NCBI GenBank assembly: GCA_020444045.1 | Contig: JAHLLS010000004.1 | Coordinates: forward strand, 186,001-250,000 | Direction of reading: 5' to 3' | Source of the DNA: Deltaproteobacteria bacterium | GTDB lineage: Bacteria > Desulfobacterota > Desulfobacteria > Desulfobacterales > UBA5852 | DNA length: 64,000 bases | Part shown: positions 44,126-52,439 of the stretch, piece after piece | Position numbering within the stretch: the stretch's first letter is position 1 | How the letters are laid out: each line of letters begins with the position of its first letter | The notes under the pieces: model-generated | Seen by the model: only the letters and a program-made list of their open reading frames with translations | What the model was told of the DNA's origin: nothing | The model's database searches: none | Made by a program: the position numbers and the translations under genes

Positions 44126-46954
44126 CTACGCGGTGATTTTCTCAACCCGTGTTTTGATATACTTCAGCAGGGGGGTGCCCCCCATATCCTCCGTCATATT
44201 GGGCTTCTGAATCCCCGGCGGGTTCTTGCCGCCGAATTGGGGGAATTTGGGGTCGCCTTCCAGGCCGCGCTTGTGGCCGAAACCCCCAGCCGCCCCCAGA
44301 ATTCCCGGCATGATGTCCCAGGTGGGGTGGGCCTTGATTTCCACCTCGCCCCAGGGGGACTTCAACCGGACGAGATCGCCTTCCTCGATCTGTAAATCAT
44401 GGGCGTCCATCTTGTTGATCCACAGGGCGTTGGTGCCGTTGGCTTTCATCAGGCTATAGTTATTGAAGGTGGAGGAGTGCTCGTGCCCGAAGACCCTGAA
44501 GTTACCGAAGTGGAACGGGTAGGTTGCATCGGTGGCCAGATCCGGAGGGCCGTCATGATGATTGGGCAGCGGATCGACACCTTTCTCCTGAGCGACCGGG
44601 TTTACGAAATTGTACTTGCCGGTCTTGGTGTTGCCGGATGAGCCATAGCCGTCCGGCGGATTGAGGGAGCCCCATTCCTTGTATTTGTAGTAGGCGGCCT
44701 TGTCGGTGACGACGTAACCCTGTTCCTTGAGCTGGTCCAGGGTGCAGGGCAGTCCCCGTAGCTGGTTCGCGAAAGCTTCCTCAATATTTTTCCATGGAAA
44801 ATGCTTCTCCAGGCCCATCCGGCGGGCCAGCTCCATGGTGATCCAGTACATGGGTTTGGATTCAAACAGCGGCCTCACCACCTCCGCCCAGTAGCTGATC
44901 TGGGCTTCGTAGAGCCAATCGGGTTTGATCTGGCTTTGTTCCAGCCAGGTGCTGTCCGGCAGGACCACATCGCACAGCAGGGCCGTGTCGCACATGAAGG
45001 CGTCGATGCAGACCTTGAATTTCATTTTTTCGATGGCTTCCGTGATGGCGGCCTGATTGCCCCAACTCAACACCGGATCGCCGAAATAGCAGATCATGCC
45101 GTCCATTTTTCCGGATTCCACGTCATCCAGCAGATAGGCGGGGGCCCAACCGGCCCACATGCGCAATTTGTCCAGTTTCGGCGCACTCCCCTTGGGTGGT
45201 TTTTCCTGGCCTTCGCCCCAGGCCGGCTTCAGCTTGCGCTTGAACGGCAGGGACGGGCCGCCGGGGGCATCGAAGGTGCCGCACAGCGCGTTCAGGGCCT
45301 GCAGGGCGGCGGTGGCATACATGCCGTTGGGTACCTGGGCCAAACCGGTCCAGGACATGGCCCCCTTGGCCGTGGCCTTGGCAAATTCCAAGGCAATCCG
45401 TTCGATGGTCTCGGCGGGCACGCCGCTGATTCGTGAGGCCCAGAGAGGGGTTTTGGGCAGATCGTCGTCTTCGCCCATGACCCGTTTTTTGAAATCCTCG
45501 AAACCGGAGGTCCAGTTGGAAACGAATTCTTTGTCGTAGAGACCGTTTTTGATGATGACGTGGCACATGGCCAAGGCGACGGCCGCGTCGGTGGAGGGCT
45601 TGATGGGGATCCATTCGGTTGCCAGGGCAGCGGTTTCCGAGCGTCGCGGATCCAGGACCACCAGCTTGGCGCCGCGGTCCACAGCGGCTTTCAACTGGGC
45701 GGTTTTGCGCTGGCCGTAGGAGGTGATCACTTCGTTCATGCCGAAATGCAGGATGTAATCCGCTTCCTGGTAATTGATCCAGGGCCGTTTATCGCTCAGA
45801 TTGTGCTCGTTGGACATGCGGTTGGCATTGTCGCACATGGGTCGGTGGGTGGTCTTGGGACACCCCAGGTGGTCGAACAGGGCTTCATGGACCCAGTTGG
45901 CGAAATCGTTGCCGCGCATATAGCCGATTTTGGTGGGATCATAGGCTTTGAAATCGGTGACCACCTTGTCCAGGGCTTCATCCCAGGAGGCTTTGCGGAA
46001 GCGGCCGTTTTCCTTGATCAGGGGCGCCTTGAGGCGATAGGCGGAGTAGACATGGTGTTTGGCATTGCCGCCTTTGATGCACAGCCGTCCCCCGCCCTTG
46101 ATATCGCCTTGCAGTCCGCCCGTGGACATGAGCACCCCATCCTTGGTCTTGGCGGTCATGCCGCACAGGGCGCCGCAGGCGTAGCAGTGGGTGGGGATGG
46201 TGCGGGGCGGTGCCGGTTCGATGGTCCCGGGTTTGAGCAGAAACGATTCGGTCGCCAGGGGCAGGGCTTCCAGGGCCTTGGCCACGGCGACCAGGTCGGC
46301 GGCGGGATCGGAGGGGAACACCGTCTCCGGGGGGACGGAGGCCAGATGGGTCAGAAACAAATACCCCAGGGTGAATTCGGCCAGCGCCTTGTAAAATCCC
46401 GATTGATCGGAAAAATGGAGTACCGCGCAAAACTCGGTCCGCCAGGCCATGTGTCGGCGTCCGAAATCGGACCGGACCTCTGCCACCGAGAGATCGCCGG
46501 CGGCCTCCCGGCGATTCATTTCCGCCAGGAAGTCGAACTCAACCGAGATGTGGTCCTCGGGTTCGGGATAGTCCGGATCCTTGTGAAGCTTTTGCTTGCG
46601 GAGACTCTCGCGCATTTGAAACAGGGGTTCCCCATAAAGCGTGGGCTCCCGGTCGACATAAAAGGATTCGTAGGGCAAAACCGGGCTCTTGCCGGCATTG
46701 AGAAACAGGTCCGCGTATTCAAACCGTAAGGCTTGGTAGGTATCGACACCGGCACTGTCCATAAAATCGAACAGGGCTTTGGTGCCACGGGCCATTTCTT
46801 TGGTGTACAGGGTTTCAGAAACCTCCTTGAGATCCCGCAAAAAGGTATCCGTTTTCATGGCTTTGAAAAGCGCTTCGGAAATTTCATCGGCGAAAACGGT
46901 TGCTAAAAACCGTTGGATAATAAATTTGGCGGTTGCCAGTTGTTTTACGTCCAT
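44126..46954 (-). CDS. Molybdopterin oxidoreductase with N-terminal TorD-like chaperone domain (fusion)
   Basis: A 942-residue protein. Residues about 1-215 are an all-helical TorD/DmsD-type domain (FEYADLFLNAGKSPVLPYES, EPEDHISVEFDFLAEM), the chaperone that loads molybdenum cofactor. From about 255 the enzyme begins: [4Fe-4S] ligands Cys257, Cys260, Cys264, Cys292, and Cys374 in PMCDNANRMS as likely metal ligand. With a chaperone at the N-terminus there is no export signal, so it is cytoplasmic. ATG at 46954 has GGAG upstream. It ends an apparent sigma-54 operon. Substrate is unknown. Confidence 0.9.
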   Translation of the reverse strand: MDVKQLATAKFIIQRFLATVFADEISEALFKAMKTDTFLRDLKEVSETLYTKEMARGTKALFDFMDSAGVDTYQALRFEYADLFLNAGKSPVLPYESFYVDREPTLYGEPLFQMRESLRKQKLHKDPDYPEPEDHISVEFDFLAEMNRREAAGDLSVAEVRSDFGRRHMAWRTEFCAVLHFSDQSGFYKALAEFTLGYLFLTHLASVPPETVFPSDPAADLVAVAKALEALPLATESFLLKPGTIEPAPPRTIPTHCYACGALCGMTAKTKDGVLMSTGGLQGDIKGGGRLCIKGGNAKHHVYSAYRLKAPLIKENGRFRKASWDEALDKVVTDFKAYDPTKIGYMRGNDFANWVHEALFDHLGCPKTTHRPMCDNANRMSNEHNLSDKRPWINYQEADYILHFGMNEVITSYGQRKTAQLKAAVDRGAKLVVLDPRRSETAALATEWIPIKPSTDAAVALAMCHVIIKNGLYDKEFVSNWTSGFEDFKKRVMGEDDDLPKTPLWASRISGVPAETIERIALEFAKATAKGAMSWTGLAQVPNGMYATAALQALNALCGTFDAPGGPSLPFKRKLKPAWGEGQEKPPKGSAPKLDKLRMWAGWAPAYLLDDVESGKMDGMICYFGDPVLSWGNQAAITEAIEKMKFKVCIDAFMCDTALLCDVVLPDSTWLEQSQIKPDWLYEAQISYWAEVVRPLFESKPMYWITMELARRMGLEKHFPWKNIEEAFANQLRGLPCTLDQLKEQGYVVTDKAAYYKYKEWGSLNPPDGYGSSGNTKTGKYNFVNPVAQEKGVDPLPNHHDGPPDLATDATYPFHFGNFRVFGHEHSSTFNNYSLMKANGTNALWINKMDAHDLQIEEGDLVRLKSPWGEVEIKAHPTWDIMPGILGAAGGFGHKRGLEGDPKFPQFGGKNPPGIQKPNMTEDMGGTPLLKYIKTRVEKITA

Positions 46955-46981
46955 CGTTTTCTCCAATCCAGGGGTAATGGC

Positions 46982-47353
46982 TTACAGGTTGAGACTGCCT
47001 TTGATGGTGCTTTTGCCTTTCAACAGGGCGCGCTTGAGACAGGCATCCAGTTCTTCTTTGACGATGGGTTTGAACAGCACCGAACAGGGGGCCCATCGAA
47101 GCGCTCGGCGGATTTCCATGATTTCAGGTGCATCGCAGAAGACAACCACCTTGAAATTGGGTGAAATTTCTCTTAGGGGTTTGATCATGTCGACGCCTTC
47201 CGTTCCGACCAGCAAGGCGATATCCACCTTGTTGGTCTGGGCGTAATCAACGGTTTCGCCGGCATCGCTGAACGATGTGACGTCGTGACCCATGGACGTC
47301 ACGGCCTCCCATTGCATTTCAGGGTCGGGATCGTAAGCCAGTATTTGTGCCAA
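46982..47353 (-). CDS. Degenerate receiver-domain protein (pseudo-receiver)
   Basis: A 123-residue protein with the fold pattern of a CheY-like domain: acidic start AYDPDPEMQWEAV, KVDIALLVGTEGVDMIKPL at strand 3, VVVFCDAP at strand 4 and LFKPI with the conserved Lys. The phospho-acceptor Asp at the end of strand 3 is missing (LVGTEG), so it should not be phosphorylated normally. Start is TTG at 47353 with AAGGAGG six bases upstream; the longer frame to 47554 overlaps the previous gene. It precedes the TorD fusion gene by 27 bases and is probably a partner or regulator of it. Confidence 0.78.
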   Translation of the reverse strand: MAQILAYDPDPEMQWEAVTSMGHDVTSFSDAGETVDYAQTNKVDIALLVGTEGVDMIKPLREISPNFKVVVFCDAPEIMEIRRALRWAPCSVLFKPIVKEELDACLKRALLKGKSTIKGSLNL

Positions 47354-47502
47354 TGTGAGCCTCCTTATGATGAATAGAGTTGGGATTCTTCCATAGAATC
47401 CACAGGTTTTTTTTGCGTGCGGCCATCGTCTTTCCGAAGATCGGAAACGGCGGCTGGCGCGGCTCGCCATCTTAAAGCCCTTGCCGGCGGCAGCCTGCGA
47501 GG

Positions 47503-47865
47503 TTATGACGAACGGGCCGGATACGGGCGCTTTCGGCCCGGCATCTTGAAACATTCCTCCCGAAGCCGATGGTGGATGTAGGCTTCCACGATGGTGTCCG
47601 GTACGCCGGCAATGCCGCTGATGATGTGAATGCCGTGGCTTTCGACATAGTACGACATCAGGTCACTGACGCCCGCGCAGATGATATGGGTAACGCCCCA
47701 ACGGGCAAGGGTTTCCGCCCGCTCCAGGTGCGTCATTTTTTGCATGGAAACCGTCCGGCGCCGAGAGGCCTGCCCCTTGTCGATATCCACAAGCATAACC
47801 TCGTTGCAGGCATCGAGTACCGGCGATATTCGCGCTTGAAATATGGGCATCGCGATGCGTTCCAT
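47503..47865 (-). CDS. NifX/NifB-C-terminal-like dinitrogenase iron-molybdenum cofactor domain protein
   Basis: A 120-residue single-domain protein: RIAMPIFQARISPVLDACNEVMLVDID at the start and TLARWGVTHIICAGVSD in the middle, typical of the Nitro_FeMo-Co family that binds or ferries iron-sulfur-molybdenum clusters. The C-tail is basic. It is the first gene after a sigma-54 promoter and is followed after 149 bases by the pseudo-receiver gene. No nif genes are nearby, so a role in molybdoenzyme cofactor delivery is an inference. Confidence 0.85.
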   Translation of the reverse strand: MERIAMPIFQARISPVLDACNEVMLVDIDKGQASRRRTVSMQKMTHLERAETLARWGVTHIICAGVSDLMSYYVESHGIHIISGIAGVPDTIVEAYIHHRLREECFKMPGRKRPYPARSS

Positions 47866-47994
47866 AATTTATGCCGCTGAGGCCAACACGATGGCCGTCA
47901 TGATCCATACGCCGGTTGAAGTGGAAGGGGTGCCTTTCTTCATTGGAATGCACCCGTCCCGTGGCGGCCCTAAAGTTTAATTATGGGAGATATA

Positions 47995-48009
47995 ACAAAA
48001 GTCGTGCCA
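47995..48009 (-). promoter_or_regulatory. Sigma-54 (-24/-12) promoter
   Basis: Read on the minus strand: TGGCAC, five bases, TTGT, matching TGGCAC-N5-TTGC in all but the last base. It lies 130-145 bases upstream of the NifX-like start. A sigma-54 activator gene is divergently transcribed next to it, which strongly supports the call. Confidence 0.8.
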
Positions 48010-48024
48010 ATGGATGAATGTCGG

Positions 48025-48042
48025 GGTTATTATTGGATAACC
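48025..48042. promoter_or_regulatory. Inverted repeat GGTTAT-N6-ATAACC next to the sigma-54 promoter
   Basis: A perfect 6-bp dyad just upstream of the -24 element. It may be a binding site for the divergent activator or another regulator; it is closer to the promoter than usual enhancer sites. The rest of 47866-48182 is gene-free. Confidence 0.4.
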
Positions 48043-48182
48043 GGCCGTATTTATATAAAATTAAAGTTTTTATTTGGATTGACAGTGAATGGCGGGATGC
48101 AGTAGAGGATGCATAGTGAACCAAAAACAAAACCAAACGGGTGCAGATTGGGACCCCTGGTGTCGTTTGGGGAGATACGATT

Positions 48183-49547
48183 ATGCGGACAGGCGAAAAT
48201 GGGGCTTATCACCACTGTGAGGTCATTCTCGACAGCATTGCCGACGGGGTTCTCACGGTTGACAACCAGATGGTGATTACGGCTTTCAACCGTTCGGCCC
48301 AGCAGATTACCCGCGTGCCCCGCGAAGAGGCCATCGGCCGCAAGTGCTTCGAAGTCATGCGCGGCGAAATGTGCGAATCCGAATGCTGCATTAAGACCAC
48401 CATGGAGACGGGCGAGCGCTGCAACAATATTCCGGTCTATATCCTGCGCGCCGACAACAAACGGATTCCTGTCAGTGTAACGACCAGCATTCTGCGTAAT
48501 GAACGAGGGACACCGATTGGGGCGGTGGAGGTTTTTCGGGATCTTTCGGAAATCCATACCCTCCGGCAGGCCTATCGGAGGATCCATCGCTTTGAAGATA
48601 TCGTCAGCAAAAATCACCGGATGATGAAACTGTTTTCAGTTTTACCGATGGTGGCCTCCAGCCGCAGTACGGTCCTGATCGAAGGGGCCAGCGGCACGGG
48701 CAAGGAACTGGTGGCCAAGGCCATCCATAACCAAAGCGGTGACCGCGAGGCCCCGTTCGTGGCGGTCAATTGTGGTGCGTTGCCCGAAACCCTGATCGAA
48801 GCAGAGCTTTTTGGCTACCATGCGGGCGCGTTTACCGATGCCAAACGCAACAAACCGGGCCTGTTTGCCATGGCTGGCGAGGGGACCCTTTTCCTGGACG
48901 AGATCGGCGACATCTCGCCCTCCACCCAGGTTCGTCTCCTCCGCGTTTTACAGAACCATACCTATACGCCGCTGGGCTCAAACGAGGTCTGCACCCTGAA
49001 GGCCCGGGTCATCGCCGCCACGCATCAAAGCTTGAAAGCACTGGTGGAGGCCAAGCATTTCCGTGAGGATCTCTACTACCGCATCAATGTGATCCGCCTC
49101 TCCCTGCCGAACCTGGCCGAGCGCAAGGAAGATATCCCGATCCTGGCGGAGCATTTCGTGGAGAAGTTCAATTCCTTGACCGGTAAACACATCGTGGGGG
49201 TTACGGATGAGGCCCTGGCCGCTTTTGCCCTGCACGATTGGCCCGGCAACATCCGGGAGCTCGAAAACGCCATCGAGCACGCCTTTATCCTGTGCAACGA
49301 CAAGTTTATCGACCTTCCGCATCTGCCGGAAACCATCGTACCCCGGCCGGCCAAGTTGATCGGTGCGGGTACGCTGACCTTGCAGGACATTGAAAAGCGG
49401 GCCATTGCCGAAGCGCTGATCCGCAATAACGGCCGCCGGATGGCAACCGCCCGGGAGCTCGATATCCATAAAAACACGCTGCGGCGTAAAGTCCAGGCCT
49501 ACAACCTCGAGGGGGTGGAAACGTCCGGGCTGTTTCCTGAAAATTGA
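48183..49547 (+). CDS. Sigma-54-dependent transcriptional activator (PAS, AAA+, Fis-type HTH)
   Basis: A 454-residue activator. Residues 10-125 form a PAS sensor with a cysteine set (Cys55, 64, 68, 69, 80), the AAA+ domain follows (Walker A GASGTGKE 168-175, LFLDEIGD), and the C-terminus is a Fis helix-turn-helix (MATARELDIHKNTLRRKV). The sigma-54 contact loop is GAFTDA (215-220), not GAFTGA. The ATG at 48183 has GGGGAGA upstream. It probably senses redox or a metal through the PAS cysteines and controls the divergent NifX-like/pseudo-receiver/TorD-molybdoenzyme genes. Confidence 0.93.
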   Translation: MRTGENGAYHHCEVILDSIADGVLTVDNQMVITAFNRSAQQITRVPREEAIGRKCFEVMRGEMCESECCIKTTMETGERCNNIPVYILRADNKRIPVSVTTSILRNERGTPIGAVEVFRDLSEIHTLRQAYRRIHRFEDIVSKNHRMMKLFSVLPMVASSRSTVLIEGASGTGKELVAKAIHNQSGDREAPFVAVNCGALPETLIEAELFGYHAGAFTDAKRNKPGLFAMAGEGTLFLDEIGDISPSTQVRLLRVLQNHTYTPLGSNEVCTLKARVIAATHQSLKALVEAKHFREDLYYRINVIRLSLPNLAERKEDIPILAEHFVEKFNSLTGKHIVGVTDEALAAFALHDWPGNIRELENAIEHAFILCNDKFIDLPHLPETIVPRPAKLIGAGTLTLQDIEKRAIAEALIRNNGRRMATARELDIHKNTLRRKVQAYNLEGVETSGLFPEN

Positions 49548-49560
49548 ACCGCACGGCGAA

Positions 49561-50139
49561 TCAGCGGGGCAATCGGATGATTTCATCGCAGTCGTGGATG
49601 AGGCGGTCGGTGTGGCGTCGCTCCTGCTTTGACAAGCGATAGTCGGGGAAGCTGCTGCCGTAATACGCGTTGATCAGAACGGTTTCGATCGGTTGGATGA
49701 CCGCCCGCAGACGGCCGTAATCACCGGCTTGCAGGTAGAGCGTGACGTCATTGATGATGAGGATGTCGCAACTTTTTATGTGCGGGTCCTGAAACAGCTT
49801 TTCGATGGCTTGGGCGTTGGCGGCGGCCAGGGTTTCAGCCTCTTCCTCCGTGCGGGCGTTTAACCGCGGCGGTACAATTTCGATGACGCAGTAGACCCCC
49901 TGAAAAGCCGCAGGCCGGTGGAGGCGGCCGCCGATGCGGCCGACGGTGACCGGTGCCAGATCAAGAACGACGATTTCTTCCGAACGGCCCTGACGGCACC
50001 AGGCCGCCAGGACGGCTTCGGTGAGGCGCGTTTTTCCGGTGTTGACCTCCCCGATAATGAGGGTGTGCCGTCCGTCATAGGCGTCGGTGTTCACGACATC
50101 CCCGTGCATGTTTCCCTTTCCATTGGTTTCGAGCGCCAT
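49561..50139 (-). CDS. P-loop NTPase of unknown role, last gene of thiamine transport operon
   Basis: A 192-residue soluble protein with Walker A IIGEVNTGKTRLTE near residue 30 and a hydrophobic strand ending in Asp (CDILIINDVTLY) that would serve as Walker B. The C-terminal part is charged. The ATG at 50139 overlaps the ecfT stop (TGATG), so it belongs to the TPP-riboswitch operon. I do not recognise the family. A role in energising or regulating uptake, or in thiazole or thiamine phosphorylation, is possible, with no direct evidence. Confidence 0.75.
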   Translation of the reverse strand: MALETNGKGNMHGDVVNTDAYDGRHTLIIGEVNTGKTRLTEAVLAAWCRQGRSEEIVVLDLAPVTVGRIGGRLHRPAAFQGVYCVIEIVPPRLNARTEEEAETLAAANAQAIEKLFQDPHIKSCDILIINDVTLYLQAGDYGRLRAVIQPIETVLINAYYGSSFPDYRLSKQERRHTDRLIHDCDEIIRLPR

Positions 50140-50798
50140 CAACGGACAATGAAGGTCGCCAGGCCCACTACAACGGTCCAGCCACCGATGATTGCCAGCC
50201 AGTCCAGAATTCCCATGCGGTAAACCTTGCGGAAGCTTCGGCCGGTGCGGCCGAATCCCCGGGCTTCCATGGCCTCAGCCAGGGCGTCGGCCAGCTGGAA
50301 CGATTGGATCAACAGCGGGATCAGCAGGGCCGGGTAGTTACGCAAGGCGCGCCACCCGGGTTTCAGGGCAATTCCCCGGGCCTGCTGGGCTTCGACGATC
50401 GACCGGGCTTTACGGCCGATGACGGGTGCAAACTGCATGGCGGCCGTTATCACGAAAGCCACCGGAAACGGCAGGCCGGCATGGACCAGGCTGTTGCCGA
50501 GATCTTCCGGTTCGGTGCTCGCAAAGAAGACAAAAAACGTCGTGGTGATGGCCATCAGGCTCGTGGCGGCGGCCTGCCCGGTGGCCCGGTCGGTGGACCA
50601 CCATGTGACCCCTCCAAAAAAGAGCGCCATGGGAACCAGCATGGCCAGCCAGCGCAGATAGACCTTCCACTGGCCCATGACGACAAGGGCGGCAACCAGC
50701 AGCGCCCATTCGACCAACAGCCACTCCGGCTTGCGCGTCAGGGCGATCAAGGTGCCGTAGGCCAGGGCCAGCAGCAGTTTGGTGCGCGGATCAAACAC
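50139..50798 (-). CDS. ecfT: ECF transporter transmembrane (T) component
   Basis: A 219-residue protein with about five or six membrane helices and the two coupling motifs with Ala-Arg-Gly, EAQQARGI and EAMEARGFGR, that contact the ATPases. It joins the ATPase and the ThiW substrate component. Its start overlaps the ecfA stop by eight bases. Confidence 0.92.
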   Translation of the reverse strand: MFDPRTKLLLALAYGTLIALTRKPEWLLVEWALLVAALVVMGQWKVYLRWLAMLVPMALFFGGVTWWSTDRATGQAAATSLMAITTTFFVFFASTEPEDLGNSLVHAGLPFPVAFVITAAMQFAPVIGRKARSIVEAQQARGIALKPGWRALRNYPALLIPLLIQSFQLADALAEAMEARGFGRTGRSFRKVYRMGILDWLAIIGGWTVVVGLATFIVR

Positions 50799-52425
50799 GG
50801 TCTTCCTTCGACTGCCAGCGTTGTGCCAGTCGGAAACGGTCGGTCGCTTCCAGACCGGCCCGGGCCATGAGCGTGGGGTCAGCCATGATCCGGTCTGGGG
50901 CCGTATCCGCCAGCAGCCGTCCTTCGGCCATCAAGAGCCAGCGGCTGGCCGTGCGTTCGGCAAACGTCAGGTCATGGGTCACAATGATAATGGCCTGCCC
51001 CCTGGTCTGCAACTGGCCCAGGAAGTTCCGCAGATTGCGCCGGAACTCGAAATCCTGACCGGCGGTGGGCTCGTCCAGGGCCAGCACCGCCGGCCGGGAC
51101 GCCAGGGCGGACGCAAAGGCCACGCGTTTTTTTTCGCCGCCGCTCAGACGATACGGTGCCTGGCCGCCAAACGCTTCGAGATGGAAGATGGCCATCAATT
51201 CTTCGATCCAGGTGTTGTCAATGGTGCCAAAGGTTTCCGGCCCCACCCGGATTTCCTGATCCACCGTCAAGCGGAAGAACTGGTTGTCGGGATTTTGAAA
51301 GGCCAGGCCCACATCCCGGGCCAGGTCACTTATGGGCGTGCCGGCTGTGTCGCGGCCCTTGATCCGGATCCGGCCTTTGGTGGGCCGCTGCAAGCCGATC
51401 AAGTGGCGCAGCAGAGTGGTTTTGCCGGCCCCGTTGGCGCCCACCACGGCGAGGCACTCGCCGGAGTGGAGGGTGAAGCTGATGTCGGTCAGGATCTTTT
51501 GGTTCCCAAGCTGACAGCACAGATGATCGACTTCCACGGCCGGTGGTTGCCCCTGATGTGTGAAGGCTTTCGGCAAAGGGGGTTCCAGTGACGCAAGCAG
51601 GGCGGGTTGCGACGGGATCGACGGCATATTTTCAATGCTTCGCGGTAGCGGTGTCAGGTCTAAAGCAGCCCCGATGCGTGTTGCCAGAGGGGTTTCCAAG
51701 CCCCACGCTGTTTCGGCATTCGCCAGGATGCCTTGGGGGTCGCCATCCGCTGCAATTTTCCCCTCATGGATGACCACCAGGCGGGTGGCGTCCGGTGCGG
51801 CGCGGGACAGGCGATGTTCGCAGAGAACGATGCCGCAGCCCTTGGCGTGCAGTTCGCGGAGAAGACGCCTGACGCGATGGACATTGGCCGGGTCCAGATT
51901 CGCAAAGGGCTCGTCCAGTACGATCACGCGGGGGCGCAAGGCCAGCATGGCGGCGATAAGGACCAGATGCTTTTCACCGCCGGAAAGCGTTTGGGGATCG
52001 CGCTGCCGCAGGGCGGTAATGCCGGCCTGGTCCAACGCGTTGTGCAGACGGTCTTCGATGGCGCGGCGGGAGAGGCCCAAACTCTCCAAACCGAAAACAA
52101 TCTCCTGTTCTACTGATCGGCAGAACAGCTGGGCCTCGGGGTTCTGGAAGACCATGCCCACCTGGCTGAAAAGAGCCGCCACGGATGTCCGGCTGACCGG
52201 CGTATCGGCGACGAAAACATCGCCGGTCAGAACGCCGCCGTAGAAGTGCGGAATGAGGCCGTTAAATGTCCGGCACAGGGTGGACTTGCCGGATCCGCTG
52301 CGGCCCGTAATGAGAAGATAATCGTTGCCGGAAATGTCCAGATGGATGTCGTTCAGCACCGGCCTGGCTTCCTGACGATACCGGTAGGTCAGCTCACGGA
52401 CAGTTATGAGGGTGCTTTCGGCCAC
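50791..52425 (-). CDS. ECF transporter double ATPase (A1-A2 fusion)
   Basis: A 544-residue protein with two ABC ATPase domains in one chain. Domain 1: Walker A ITGRSGSGKSTLC, signature LSGGEKHLVL, Walker B VIVLDEPFANLD. Domain 2: VVGANGAGKTTLL, LSGGEKKRVAFA, VLALDEPTAGQD. It energises uptake of the thiamine precursor bound by ThiW. A GTG start at 52425 with GGGAG upstream is chosen; the longer frame to 52776 shadows thiW. It follows thiW after 14 bases. Confidence 0.92.
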   Translation of the reverse strand: MAESTLITVRELTYRYRQEARPVLNDIHLDISGNDYLLITGRSGSGKSTLCRTFNGLIPHFYGGVLTGDVFVADTPVSRTSVAALFSQVGMVFQNPEAQLFCRSVEQEIVFGLESLGLSRRAIEDRLHNALDQAGITALRQRDPQTLSGGEKHLVLIAAMLALRPRVIVLDEPFANLDPANVHRVRRLLRELHAKGCGIVLCEHRLSRAAPDATRLVVIHEGKIAADGDPQGILANAETAWGLETPLATRIGAALDLTPLPRSIENMPSIPSQPALLASLEPPLPKAFTHQGQPPAVEVDHLCCQLGNQKILTDISFTLHSGECLAVVGANGAGKTTLLRHLIGLQRPTKGRIRIKGRDTAGTPISDLARDVGLAFQNPDNQFFRLTVDQEIRVGPETFGTIDNTWIEELMAIFHLEAFGGQAPYRLSGGEKKRVAFASALASRPAVLALDEPTAGQDFEFRRNLRNFLGQLQTRGQAIIIVTHDLTFAERTASRWLLMAEGRLLADTAPDRIMADPTLMARAGLEATDRFRLAQRWQSKEDRV

Positions 52426-52439
52426 GTCGCTCCCGCACC

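Noticed and set aside
45560-46729. Plus-strand ORF of 389 codons
   Set aside because: Antisense shadow of the TorD-molybdoenzyme gene; repetitive Gly/His-rich translation.
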